Assembly (NCBI GenBank): GCA_001784725.1 | Contig: MFRX01000038.1 | Coordinates: 1-18,393 of the forward strand | Reading direction: 5' to 3' | Source of the DNA: Candidatus Moranbacteria bacterium RIFCSPHIGHO2_02_FULL_40_12b | GTDB lineage: Bacteria > Patescibacteriota > Minisyncoccia > Moranbacterales > 2-12-FULL-40-10 | Length of the DNA: 18,393 bases | In this document: piece by piece, positions 1 to 7,146 of the stretch | Position numbering within the stretch: the first letter of the stretch is position 1 | Layout of the letters: each line of letters begins with the position of its first letter | Made by a program: the position numbers and the translations under genes | The notes under the pieces: model-generated | Told to the model about the DNA's origin: nothing | Databases searched by the model: none | The model's input: the letters and a program-made list of their open reading frames with translations, nothing else

Positions 1-1151
1 ATTCCATTGCCGGTTTGCAGAGCCCGACTTATGGCGAGGTTGTTGTTGGCGGAAAGAACATATTCAAAATGAAGAAGAAGGAAAAAGTCGAGCTTCACCG
101 GAGCCAAATCGGTCTTATTTTTCAGGCCTTTTATCTGATTGAGTCAATAAGCGTTTTGAATAATGTCTGCCTCCCGAAGGTCTTTGGAGGCGAGGATGTG
201 AAAAAAAGAAAAGAAGAAGCGATAAAGCTTCTCCGGAGATTCAGCATCGCGGAACAATCAGGAAAACTCCCCTCTCAGCTTTCCGGAGGGCAAAAGCAGA
301 GAGTGGCGATTGCCCGTTCACTGATTAATGATCCGAATATAATTCTGGCTGACGAACCGGTGGGAAATTTGGACAGCGAATCGGCAAAAAATGTGCTGGA
401 AATTCTCAAAGAATTAAATGAAGTGGACAAAAAAACTGTGATTCTAGTTACCCATGAGGATGAACATCTTCACTATGCCGACAGGGTTATTCATATGAAA
501 GACGGAAAAATAATAGGCATTGATGTCCAAAGGGAAAAAAGGCCGCCATCCGCCGTCGAAGAAGAACTCACCGCCGAACCGGAAAAGGTCTCAAATGAAA
601 TGCGGATTCTGATGAGAACTTTCAGGGATTTGTCCGCCATGCAGCTGGGAGTGATGCTGGTGCCATTTAAAGCGAAACAGCTTTTGTCTCACGTGCTTTC
701 TGAACTGACGGAAGAGCAAATAAATGCCGCGGAAAATATTCTGAAGGAAATGTTGTTCAAAAACATTAACGCGGAAGGGCTGGAAAAAAATCTCGATATG
801 ACTTTTGAAGAAGGCGGGGCTAATTGGAACAAACAGCGGGCCGGTTCCTTTTCGGAGAGGGTGGATTTGATTTTAAAACAAGTGGAAATTATCAATAATA
901 GTCCAGATTCGGCGGTTTTTTCGCTGTCCGCTTATATCATTAAATTATTCGGACTCCACTTTGAAATTTTTGATCTTCTGAAATTCAGGTCGGCTTTGAA
1001 ACTCCGGATAGAAAACAAATTAGACCGGTTTGGGCTGCAGCAGCGGCTGGATTCGTCCAAAATTTTGGGAGGAATGGGCTTGTATAAAAACACCTCGGAA
1101 AAAATAGCCCGGGAAGTAGAAATAATAATGCTCTTAAAATATTCCGCTTAA
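1..1151 (+). CDS. ABC transporter ATP-binding protein, MacB/LolD type, 5'-truncated, with long C-terminal extension
   Basis: Energises the FtsX-type permease encoded next. The frame is open to the window edge: the residues before the first possible start (TTG at 15) read like the end of a Walker A helix followed by 'SPTYGEV', so the start and P-loop lie outside the window. Visible motifs are a Q-loop (IGLIFQAF), the signature LSGGQKQRVAIARSL, Walker B IILADEP followed by the D-loop (GNLDSES), and the H-loop VTHED. A normal LolD/MacB ATPase would end about 10-20 residues after the H-loop region. Here about 200 further, mostly helical and charged residues follow, ending in a stretch rich in leucine and basic residues, with no motif I recognise. 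The family call is firm; the substrate (lipoprotein, peptide or drug) cannot be told. Confidence 0.9.
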   Translation, partial: SIAGLQSPTYGEVVVGGKNIFKMKKKEKVELHRSQIGLIFQAFYLIESISVLNNVCLPKVFGGEDVKKRKEEAIKLLRRFSIAEQSGKLPSQLSGGQKQRVAIARSLINDPNIILADEPVGNLDSESAKNVLEILKELNEVDKKTVILVTHEDEHLHYADRVIHMKDGKIIGIDVQREKRPPSAVEEELTAEPEKVSNEMRILMRTFRDLSAMQLGVMLVPFKAKQLLSHVLSELTEEQINAAENILKEMLFKNINAEGLEKNLDMTFEEGGANWNKQRAGSFSERVDLILKQVEIINNSPDSAVFSLSAYIIKLFGLHFEIFDLLKFRSALKLRIENKLDRFGLQQRLDSSKILGGMGLYKNTSEKIAREVEIIMLLKYSA

Positions 1152-1157
1152 CTCTAC

Positions 1158-1232
1158 AAATTACGAATCAGTACGAATATACGAATAATTTTGCTATATT
1201 ATACATTAGTATATTCGTAAAAATTCGTAATT
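1158..1232. repeat. Intergenic heptamer repeat with inverted counterpart
   Basis: TACGAAT occurs at 1162, 1172 and 1180, and its complement ATTCGTA at 1213 and 1223. The arms pair: 1159-1168 with 1223-1232 (10 bp) and 1172-1182 with 1209-1219 (11 bp), giving a long hairpin between the ATPase and permease genes. Could act as a partial terminator or be a neutral repeat. Confidence 0.75.
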
Positions 1233-1244
1233 AGTAAAGAAATC

Positions 1245-2450
1245 ATGAGATTTATTGACTTATTCAAACTATCAACCAGAATGTTCAGGGCGCGGACATC
1301 GCGGACGCTTCTGACTATTTTGGGAATGGGCATCGGCATCGGCGCGATTCTTTTTTTGGTTTCCTTGGGATACGGCCTGCAAAAGACGCTCTTGGAAAAA
1401 ATAACAACCGCCGAATCGCTTTTGACTCTTGATGTCACCGAAGTAAAGTCCGGCGTTGTTTCTCTTGACAGAGGGATGCTTGAAAAAATAAAAAATATTG
1501 GTGGAGTTTCAGAAATCAGTCCGGCTTTTCAAACCGCCGCTCAGGGAAAATTCGAAGATATCTCGGCGGATCTGTCGGTCATCACGACCAAGCCATCATT
1601 CCTCCGCCTGGGAGGAATTAAAGTCCCAAAAGGAAATTCCTTAAACGAAGAGAATAAGGAACAAGTGATTATATCATCTTCAATTTCACAGGTTTTCGGG
1701 AAAAGCGCGGATGAATTGATGGGCAAAGAAATTTCTTTCACTTTTTATATTCCCAAAGAAGAAAATATTGAAAGCAGTTTGAAAAGCAATTTTGAGACAT
1801 TTGACCCCGAAAAAAAATATACCATAGCGGGAGTTATTGAAAGCGATGAAAATATCGTCTATGTGAATCTTGATTCGCTGGAAAATATGAAGATAGAAAA
1901 ATACAGCCAATTAAAAGTAAAATGCGAAAACAGCGTAGTTATGGGACAAATTCGCGACAAGATTCTTGCGGAAGGACTTTTGGTTTCCTCGCTTTCGGAT
2001 ACCGTGGAGCAGGCCAATCAGATATTCAGGGTAATCCAGATAATTCTTATGCTTTTTGGAATAATCGCGTTGGTCGTGAGCGCCATCGGAATGTTCAACA
2101 CCATGACCATCGCTTTACTTGAACGCACGGAGGAAATCGGAATAATGAAATCAATTGGCGCGACCGACGGGGCGATATCCGTCATGTTCATTATGGAGTC
2201 GGCGATTATGGGATTTTTGGGGGGACTCGGCGGCGTGGCAATCGGGCTTTTGGGAGGAGAATTATTCAACGGGCTTGTTAATTTTATCGCCAAAAAATTG
2301 GGAGGCGAGCCAGTGGACTTGTTTTCAAGCCCTCTTTGGTTTATACTGCTCATAATAATTTTCGCGGCAGTGGTCGGATTTTTCACCGGAATAGTCCCGG
2401 CGCGCCGGGCGAGCAAAATTGACCCGCTGGACGCGCTCCGTTATAAATAA
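1245..2450 (+). CDS. ABC transporter permease, MacB/FtsX family
   Basis: Inner-membrane partner of the preceding ATPase. The 401 residues show the standard MacB layout: an N-terminal membrane helix (about residues 22-48, rich in Gly and Leu), an extracytoplasmic core (about 50-260), then three membrane helices in the FtsX domain (about 262-395). The FtsX region contains the coupling-helix stretch ERTEEIGIMKSIGAT, and the C-terminus PARRASKIDPLDALRYK is the classic end of this family. Length is normal. The ATG at 1245 has no strong Shine-Dalgarno sequence, but the sequence from it aligns with the usual family start. It is separated from the ATPase gene by a 93-bp repeat-bearing spacer. Substrate unknown. 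Confidence 0.93.
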   Translation: MRFIDLFKLSTRMFRARTSRTLLTILGMGIGIGAILFLVSLGYGLQKTLLEKITTAESLLTLDVTEVKSGVVSLDRGMLEKIKNIGGVSEISPAFQTAAQGKFEDISADLSVITTKPSFLRLGGIKVPKGNSLNEENKEQVIISSSISQVFGKSADELMGKEISFTFYIPKEENIESSLKSNFETFDPEKKYTIAGVIESDENIVYVNLDSLENMKIEKYSQLKVKCENSVVMGQIRDKILAEGLLVSSLSDTVEQANQIFRVIQIILMLFGIIALVVSAIGMFNTMTIALLERTEEIGIMKSIGATDGAISVMFIMESAIMGFLGGLGGVAIGLLGGELFNGLVNFIAKKLGGEPVDLFSSPLWFILLIIIFAAVVGFFTGIVPARRASKIDPLDALRYK

Positions 2451-2523
2451 CTGACAACTGACAACTAGCAACCAACAACTTCGTTAATAATGGTTGTAAG
2501 TTGTTTGTTGTAGGTTACGAGTT
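2450..2523. repeat. Period-7 intergenic array with inverted period-7 array
   Basis: Rightward units ACTGACA, ACTGACA, ACTAGCA and ACCAACA run without gaps from 2450 to 2477. The left-facing counterpart GTTGTAA, GTTGTTT, GTTGTAG, GTTACGA runs from 2493 to 2520. Both keep an exact 7-bp period and can pair with each other around a 15-nt loop. Confidence 0.8.
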
Positions 2524-2529
2524 AAACTT

Positions 2530-3363
2530 ATGAAATTATTAAAGGGCAAACTAATTGCGGAAAAAATTTTAAATAATCTCAAACTTGAAATCAAGCGCCG
2601 GGGAATAAAACCGGGACTGGCGGTAGTTTTGATTGGCGACGACAAAGCGTCGCGGATTTATGTAAATTTAAAAAAGAAAGCGGCCAGAAAAGTCGGCGTC
2701 GGCTTTTATATTTTTAAATTCGGCGATAAAGCGGAAGAAAACAAAATTATTAAAAAAATAAAGGATTTAAACGCCGATAAAAAAATCAGCGGAATTATTG
2801 TTCAATTTCCTCTGCCGAAAAAATTTAATACCCAGAAAATAATCAATGCCATTGATCTGAAAAAAGACGCGGATGGATTCTCCGCCAAAGGCGGAGGAAA
2901 AATTTCACCGGTTTTCCCCGCGGCGATAGTGAAGCTTATAAATCAGGCTTTTCCTAAGGTTCAACCTTCGGAATTCCTAAGATTGAACCTTAGGAGTGTT
3001 ATCATTGCTAATTCGGAAATATTCGGAAGAACTATAAAGTCAATGCTAGAGGAAAAAAATATTGCAGCGGAATATTTTCTTTATAAAAATATTAAAAAAA
3101 ACATTATCAAAATTAAAAATGCCGATATAATAGTTTCTGCCATAGGAATCCCGAAGCTGATAAAAGGCGATATGATAAAAAAAGGCGCGATTATTATTGA
3201 CGGCGGAATTACCAAAAAAGGCAAAAAGGTCTTGGGCGACGCGGATTATAAGTCCGTCAAAAATACCGCCGGCTGGCTTTCTCCCGTTCCCGGCGGAGTC
3301 GGTCCGGTGACAGTGGCTTGTCTTTTGGAAAATGTTTATATACTTTCAAAGAAAAAAATTTAA
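2530..3363 (+). CDS. folD: Bifunctional methylenetetrahydrofolate dehydrogenase/cyclohydrolase FolD
   Basis: Interconverts 5,10-methylene-, methenyl- and 10-formyl-tetrahydrofolate in one-carbon metabolism. The 277 residues include the catalytic Tyr44/Lys48 pair (YVNLK), the GIIVQFPLP motif, the DADGF motif, and the C-terminal signature PVPGGVGPVT. The NADP-binding half is divergent: the usual PCTP reads PVFP, and the usual GRSxxVGxP loop reads ANSEIFGRT. Residues 142-155 are encoded by a 42-nt palindromic insert (separate entry) in the stretch before the Rossmann beta strand, making this linker several residues longer than in E. coli FolD from memory. The catalytic site looks intact; cofactor use may be altered. 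Confidence 0.93.
   Translation: MKLLKGKLIAEKILNNLKLEIKRRGIKPGLAVVLIGDDKASRIYVNLKKKAARKVGVGFYIFKFGDKAEENKIIKKIKDLNADKKISGIIVQFPLPKKFNTQKIINAIDLKKDADGFSAKGGGKISPVFPAAIVKLINQAFPKVQPSEFLRLNLRSVIIANSEIFGRTIKSMLEEKNIAAEYFLYKNIKKNIIKIKNADIIVSAIGIPKLIKGDMIKKGAIIIDGGITKKGKKVLGDADYKSVKNTAGWLSPVPGGVGPVTVACLLENVYILSKKKI
2953..2994. repeat. In-frame palindromic insert inside folD
   Basis: Perfect 12-bp inverted repeat, CCTAAGGTTCAA (2953-2964) and TTGAACCTTAGG (2983-2994), around 18 nt that contain related words (CCTTCGG, CCTAAG). It spans exactly 14 codons and keeps the frame, encoding residues 142-155. Confidence 0.75.
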
Positions 3364-3394
3364 AACATTTTTACTTCTATTCTCAAAATACCAT

Positions 3395-3430
3395 TACTAC
3401 TTTTCCTAGCGTACGCTAGAAAAAGTAGTA
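3395..3430. repeat. Dispersed palindromic element, copy 1
   Basis: TACTACTTTT then a 14-bp palindrome (CTAGCGTACGCTAG, 3406-3419) then AAAAAGTAGTA; the outer arms pair with one C-A mismatch. A related copy lies at 17347-17382. Located just after folD, upstream of the main terminator. Confidence 0.7.
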
Positions 3431-3465
3431 GCTTTAGTAGTAATAATATAAAGATATAATTTTTA

Positions 3466-3523
3466 AATCTGACATTTACTTCAATACTACCAAGTATTGA
3501 AGTAAATGTCAGATTGTTTTTTT
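3466..3523 (+). terminator. Strong rho-independent terminator between convergent genes
   Basis: Perfect 23-bp stem (3466-3488 with 3493-3515), loop ACCA, then G and seven T. It ends folD transcription. On the minus strand the same hairpin follows the stop of the membrane protein gene, with a weaker T tract, so it may work in both directions. Confidence 0.88.
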
Positions 3524-3746
3524 ACCATCCAAAATAAGCCGAGAGTCCCAAAATCCCGTGGATAAAAGCTAATGCTATTGAAATTTTTGCCATCCGGAAA
3601 TGCCATTTAAGCGGAATTTTAGTTTTCCCGCGAAGATTCATCGCGCCGATGTAGGCGGTGAAGAGAAAAGATGAAAGCGTTAAAATTCCCAAATACATTA
3701 TCACGGGCTTTCCCAAGATTAAAAAATAGGCGATATTCCTTAGCAT
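3522..3746 (-). CDS. Small two-helix membrane protein
   Basis: 74 residues with two hydrophobic helices (about 7-35 and 52-73) joined by a short basic loop. Histidines at the start of helix 2 (WHFRMAK) and within it (FIHG) resemble haem-ligand placement in small cytochrome b-type membrane proteins, but this is only a resemblance. The ATG at 3746 lies 4 nt after the cupredoxin stop, so the two are almost certainly co-transcribed, and it may act as membrane partner of that copper protein. The gene ends in the big bidirectional hairpin. I do not recognise a named family. Confidence 0.72.
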   Translation of the reverse strand: MLRNIAYFLILGKPVIMYLGILTLSSFLFTAYIGAMNLRGKTKIPLKWHFRMAKISIALAFIHGILGLSAYFGW

Positions 3747-3750
3747 GTTT

Positions 3751-4116
3751 CTATTCTACAATAATCTTTCCCTGCATGGAAGGATGGATGCCGCATTGGT
3801 AATCGTAGATTCCGGCTTTATCTAATTTAAACTGAAATGAATCGCCGTTGGCTAAAACGGCTGAATTAAAAGCAGCCGATTTTATGCTGTGCGAAACGGA
3901 ATCATTATTGGTCCAGGTGACGGTTGTTCCTACTTTAATTTTTAATTCAGCCGGGCTGAAAGCGAAATTCTGGATGGTGACGCTGTTTGCGGACACTTTA
4001 TTTTCAACAGGCGCAGGTGATTTTGTCTGTTTCGGCTGGGTTTGCGTTTGATAGCCACATCCTGCCAATAAAATTAAAAATCCCAACGCGGACACAGCGA
4101 ATAATATTTTCTTCAT
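3751..4116 (-). CDS. Cupredoxin (plastocyanin/amicyanin-like) lipoprotein
   Basis: Extracytoplasmic blue-copper electron carrier. The 121 residues start with a lipoprotein signal peptide (KK, hydrophobic run, lipobox LLAGC with Cys20), then a Pro/Thr/Gln-rich tether (about 21-44), then a single cupredoxin domain. The type-1 copper ligands are all visible: His76 (SVSHSI), Cys108, His111 and Met114 (CGIHPSM). It heads a two-gene unit with the small membrane protein. The neighbouring minus-strand genes also look redox-related. The electron partner is unknown. Family call is firm. Confidence 0.92.
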   Translation of the reverse strand: MKKILFAVSALGFLILLAGCGYQTQTQPKQTKSPAPVENKVSANSVTIQNFAFSPAELKIKVGTTVTWTNNDSVSHSIKSAAFNSAVLANGDSFQFKLDKAGIYDYQCGIHPSMQGKIIVE

Positions 4117-4158
4117 AGTTTTAAAATTAAGAATTATTTTTATATAATACCAAACGAT

Positions 4159-4383
4159 CTATTCCTTTATTTCGTTGATGCAGAAATATCCGCCGGAAAG
4201 GTCGTTTTCATTATAAACCGGACATCCTCCGCAGATGCACTGTTTTTTGGCGTCCATCTCGCACTCTGAAATTTTTTGTGCGCAAAACAATTTCTCTTTT
4301 TTATCTTTATTGCACTGGTGGAAAAGGGAACAATTGCCACAGATGCATTTTTCGAAATTATCTTCCGTGTTTTTCGGTTTCAT
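4159..4383 (-). CDS. Cys-rich small protein, DUF2769-like
   Basis: 74 residues with about 11 cysteines arranged as two similar halves: CICGNC, a Cys and an FCA segment in the first, then CICGGC and a YFC segment in the second. This matches my memory of the DUF2769 family, described mostly from methanogens and anaerobes and of unknown function. The CxCxxC clusters suggest metal or Fe-S binding. The ATG at 4383 is the only sensible start. It lies 22 nt downstream of the flavoprotein gene and upstream of the cupredoxin, in the same direction, so a shared transcript is plausible. Confidence 0.75.
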   Translation of the reverse strand: MKPKNTEDNFEKCICGNCSLFHQCNKDKKEKLFCAQKISECEMDAKKQCICGGCPVYNENDLSGGYFCINEIKE

Positions 4384-4405
4384 AATTATTATAATTAGAA
4401 ATTAT

Positions 4406-5101
4406 TTACTTTATATAATTCTTCTTTTTGGAAATATGCTCGTAGTTGAGCTTGTGTCCGCAAGCGGGGCAGGCAAGGATGACACGGGCGAAATTGACGG
4501 CGTTCTGGGATACATCATTGAAGATTTCCTGGATTTTTTCATCGTTTTCAATTTTTCCCCGGTCGGCCTTAGTGTTTTCGTCGCTTTCACCCACCCAGGC
4601 GCCGTAGGCCTGCGGAGGAAAAATCAGCCCCATTTCGGTCAGAAAGTTCATCAAATTTCCGGCGACATGCTGATATCCGTCCTCATGCCCCAAGATCATC
4701 AGCGCCCCGATCTTGTTTTTGATAATTACTTGGTGGTAAACCGAGTTGGCGTTTTCCAGAGAATTTAGCCGTTCAATGATCAGCTGCATCAGCTGCGAAT
4801 GGTTGCCCCAGTAAATCGGCGTGGAAAAAATAACCACGTCGGCGCCCAAAATGCCGTCATAAATTTTTTTCATCTCATCTTTGGGATCGGTTTGCGTTAT
4901 GAGGCAGGGATGAACGCACATTCGGGCGTTTATGGAATAATGGTGGTCGCAGGGCCGGAGTTTTAGTTCCGAAGCGACAATTATTTCTTTTTCAATATTT
5001 TCATCTTTCAGATTATCAAAAGATCGTTTCATCAAGAAATAAGTGTTGGAATTTTTTCCTCGCCCCGAAGTGCAAATGCCTAAAATTTTTAGTTTTTCCA
5101 T
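4406..5101 (-). CDS. Flavodoxin-fold NAD(P)H-dependent FMN reductase/iron-sulfur flavoprotein-like
   Basis: 231 residues from the ATG at 5101; a TTG three codons upstream is less likely. The flavodoxin-like fold is recognisable: strand LKILGICTSGRGKNSNT forming the FMN phosphate loop, and the ADVVIFSTPIYWGNHSQLMQ motif typical of the FMN_red family. Between them lies a Cys/His patch (RPCDHHYSINARMCVHPC) where related iron-sulfur flavoproteins carry cluster ligands, although the spacing here (Cys-x10-Cys-x3-Cys) is not the canonical one. The C-terminus has an isolated CPACGH knuckle. Likely a cytoplasmic electron-transfer flavoprotein; its partner may be the Cys-rich protein encoded next. No clear Shine-Dalgarno sequence. 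Confidence 0.85.
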   Translation of the reverse strand: MEKLKILGICTSGRGKNSNTYFLMKRSFDNLKDENIEKEIIVASELKLRPCDHHYSINARMCVHPCLITQTDPKDEMKKIYDGILGADVVIFSTPIYWGNHSQLMQLIIERLNSLENANSVYHQVIIKNKIGALMILGHEDGYQHVAGNLMNFLTEMGLIFPPQAYGAWVGESDENTKADRGKIENDEKIQEIFNDVSQNAVNFARVILACPACGHKLNYEHISKKKNYIK

Positions 5102-5140
5102 ATGTAACAATACAAAGGTCTAAATTTTTTATTTCTTTTG

Positions 5141-5224
5141 TGCCGCTGATCGGAGTCGAACCGATATGAGATTGCTCTCACAGGATTTTGAGTCCTGCGT
5201 GTCTGCCAGTTCCACCACAGCGGC
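5141..5224 (-). tRNA. tRNA-Leu (CAA anticodon)
   Basis: Read on the minus strand, the acceptor arms are GCCGCTG and CAGCGGC with discriminator A. The anticodon stem is CAGGA/TCCTG with loop CTCAAAA, giving anticodon CAA. A long variable arm (TGAGAGCAATCTCA) identifies the leucine class, and the T arm carries GGTTCGACTCC. No CCA is encoded (CAA follows). Confidence 0.95.
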
Positions 5225-5249
5225 ATAAATCTTTCTTTAGGATAGAAAA

Positions 5250-5278
5250 TTGATGACTAGCTGTCAATGTAGTATAAT
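5250..5278 (+). promoter_or_regulatory. Sigma70-type promoter for parAB
   Basis: TTGATG, exactly 17 nt, then TATAAT. It lies 79 bp before the parA start and is followed by two small AT-rich hairpins (about 5286-5335) in the leader. Confidence 0.7.
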
Positions 5279-5357
5279 AAAACCAGTTAATCAGCAAATT
5301 AACTGCAATCTTACAAATTATTTGTAGATTTGTAATGGATTTGCATGTTCGTAGGAG

Positions 5358-6146
5358 ATGGCGAAAATTATTTCTTTAGTCAACCAAAAAGGCGGGGTGG
5401 GGAAGACCACTTCGGCGATAAATTTAGCCGGGTATCTGGCGGCGGCGGGAAAATTCGTTCTCCTGGTGGATTTGGACCCTCAAGGGAACGCCTCATCGGG
5501 ACTGGGAATAGACACAAGAAATCTGGAAAAGAATTTATACCACGCGATGATCGGCGAAGCAAATCCGCATGAATTAATCATCAAGACCGATGACTTCGGG
5601 CATGATGTTCTTCCGGCGTCGCGGGATTTGGCGGGAGCCGGGATTGAACTGGTGCAGATTGACAACCGCGAATTCAAACTATATGACGTCCTTCGCCAAA
5701 TCCGCACCCATTATGACTATATTATCATTGACAGCCCGCCTTCATTGGGACTGCTTACGATTAACGGCCTGGTTGCCAGCGACGAAGTGATTATTCCGGT
5801 GCAAGCCGAATATTACGCCTTGGAGGGATTGAGCCAACTTCTGGACACGATAGAACTCGTGAAACAAAATCTCCAGCCGGAACTGAAAGTGATGGGCGCG
5901 CTGCTCACTATGTTTGACAAACGAAACCGCCTCAATCGCCAGGTGATCAGGGAAGTCCGCGACCATTTCCCGGGATTTGTTTTTGACAGCGTCATTCCCC
6001 GTTCGGTGCGGCTCGCCGAGGCGCCCAGTTTCGGAAAATCAATTCTGCATTTTGACGCTTTTTCCAAAGGGGCCAGGGCGTATAAGAATTTGGTGAGAGA
6101 GATATTGGAAAAGGAAAAAGAGAGTAAAAAAGTTTTTACAATTTAA
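5358..6146 (+). CDS. parA: Chromosome partitioning ATPase ParA/Soj
   Basis: DNA-binding ATPase that segregates the replication origin together with ParB. The 262 residues match the chromosomal Soj size and lack the N-terminal helix-turn-helix of large plasmid ParA proteins. The deviant Walker A is KGGVGKTT (Lys11 and Lys16), followed by VDLDPQGNASSGLG (Walker A') and YIIIDSPPSLGLLT (Walker B). The C-terminal region (SVIPRSVRLAEAPSFGKSI) is strongly conserved in this family. The ATG at 5358 follows a TAGGAG ribosome site. The preceding promoter and downstream parB make a two-gene operon. Confidence 0.96.
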   Translation: MAKIISLVNQKGGVGKTTSAINLAGYLAAAGKFVLLVDLDPQGNASSGLGIDTRNLEKNLYHAMIGEANPHELIIKTDDFGHDVLPASRDLAGAGIELVQIDNREFKLYDVLRQIRTHYDYIIIDSPPSLGLLTINGLVASDEVIIPVQAEYYALEGLSQLLDTIELVKQNLQPELKVMGALLTMFDKRNRLNRQVIREVRDHFPGFVFDSVIPRSVRLAEAPSFGKSILHFDAFSKGARAYKNLVREILEKEKESKKVFTI

Positions 6147-6153
6147 TAGTGAT

Positions 6154-6214
6154 CAGTAATCAGTAACTAGTAATCAGTAATTTACTAGTTACGAGTTACT
6201 AGTTACGAGTTACT
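6154..6214. repeat. Period-7 intergenic array and inverted array between parA and parB
   Basis: CAGTAAT, CAGTAAC, TAGTAAT, CAGTAA (from 6154), then the complement-like TTACTAG, TTACGAG, TTACTAG, TTACGAG, TTACT (from 6182). Every unit is exactly 7 bp. The two halves pair into a hairpin immediately before the parB start, where no Shine-Dalgarno sequence is visible. Confidence 0.82.
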
Positions 6215-6218
6215 AAAA

Positions 6219-7139
6219 ATGTCAAACAATTACGGTCTTGGCCGGGGACTTGCCTCGCTTATTCCCAATAAAAAAAACAATACACCGACTGACACGGACA
6301 ATACACAGACCAACACAGATAAAACGCGAGCCAATACTGGCGTGATGAGAGTTAATAGCGAAGAAAGTAATCGGATACTTGAAGTAGAAATAGAAAAAAT
6401 TATCCCCAATCCGCACCAGCCGCGTTTGAGTTTCAACGAAGAAAAACTGGAAGAATTGGCCGCTTCCATAAAAAACCACGGAATCATCCAGCCGCTGGTC
6501 GTTAGTTCTAAGGGAAATGGCTATGAATTAATTACCGGGGAGAGGCGGCTGCAAGCGGCCAAAAAAGCGGGGCTCCAAAAAGTGCCGGTGATTATCCGGG
6601 ACGCGGAAGAAAAAGAGAAACTGGAGCTGGCGCTCATTGAAAATATCCAGCGGCATGACCTGAACTGCGTGGAAGAAGCCAGGGCCTACAAAAAACTGTA
6701 CGGCGAATATCAAATGAGCCAGGAAGAAGTTGCGGACAAAGTAGGCAAAAGCCGGAGCGCCGTGGCGAATAAAATCCGCCTGCTTTCGCTACCGGTTGAA
6801 ATTCAAAGAGCGCTTACCGAGGAAAAAATAACCGAAGGCCACGCCAAAGCGATTTTGGCTGTTTCTAATCCGGAAAAACAAAGAGCGCTTTTTGATATGA
6901 TTTTAAAAAACAACCTGACAGTCCGCCAGATTGAGGATAAAACCAAAGAAATTTCCGTTCGTTCCCACAAAAGGATAGTCAATATTGATCCGGAAATTAA
7001 GGACTTAGAAAATAAGCTGATGGGAATTCTGGGAACCAGAGTAAAGGTCACCAAAAGTGGGGGAGGAGGAAAGATAATTGTGGAATATTATTCTAAAGAA
7101 GAATTGGATAATATAATCGGTAAAATTTCCAATTCTTAA
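6219..7139 (+). CDS. parB: Chromosome partitioning protein ParB/Spo0J
   Basis: CTP-dependent DNA clamp that loads at parS and works with ParA. The 306 residues begin with a ParA-interacting tail (GLGRGLASLIP), followed by a low-complexity Thr/Asn/Asp-rich linker (about 20-42). The ParB/Srx domain (from about residue 54) has IPNPHQPR, the CTP-binding GERR (about 107-110) and ENIQR. A helix-turn-helix follows (MSQEEVADKVGKSRSAVANKIR), and the C-terminal dimerisation domain ends at residue 306. The ATG at 6219 has no clear ribosome site and lies just after the period-7 hairpin array, so translation may depend on parA. No canonical parS sequence was seen in the window. Confidence 0.95.
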   Translation: MSNNYGLGRGLASLIPNKKNNTPTDTDNTQTNTDKTRANTGVMRVNSEESNRILEVEIEKIIPNPHQPRLSFNEEKLEELAASIKNHGIIQPLVVSSKGNGYELITGERRLQAAKKAGLQKVPVIIRDAEEKEKLELALIENIQRHDLNCVEEARAYKKLYGEYQMSQEEVADKVGKSRSAVANKIRLLSLPVEIQRALTEEKITEGHAKAILAVSNPEKQRALFDMILKNNLTVRQIEDKTKEISVRSHKRIVNIDPEIKDLENKLMGILGTRVKVTKSGGGGKIIVEYYSKEELDNIIGKISNS

Positions 7140-7146
7140 ATTTTTT

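Noticed and set aside
4235..4768. A 177-codon open frame on the plus strand
   Set aside because: It spans the antisense of two minus-strand genes (Cys-rich protein and flavoprotein) and the gap between them; no ribosome site and no domain.
6154..6214. CRISPR-like array
   Set aside because: Units are only 7 bp, contiguous, with no spacers and no cas genes in the window.
5225..7146. parS site or replication origin near parAB
   Set aside because: No sequence close to the canonical 16-bp parS palindrome and no DnaA-box cluster was seen.
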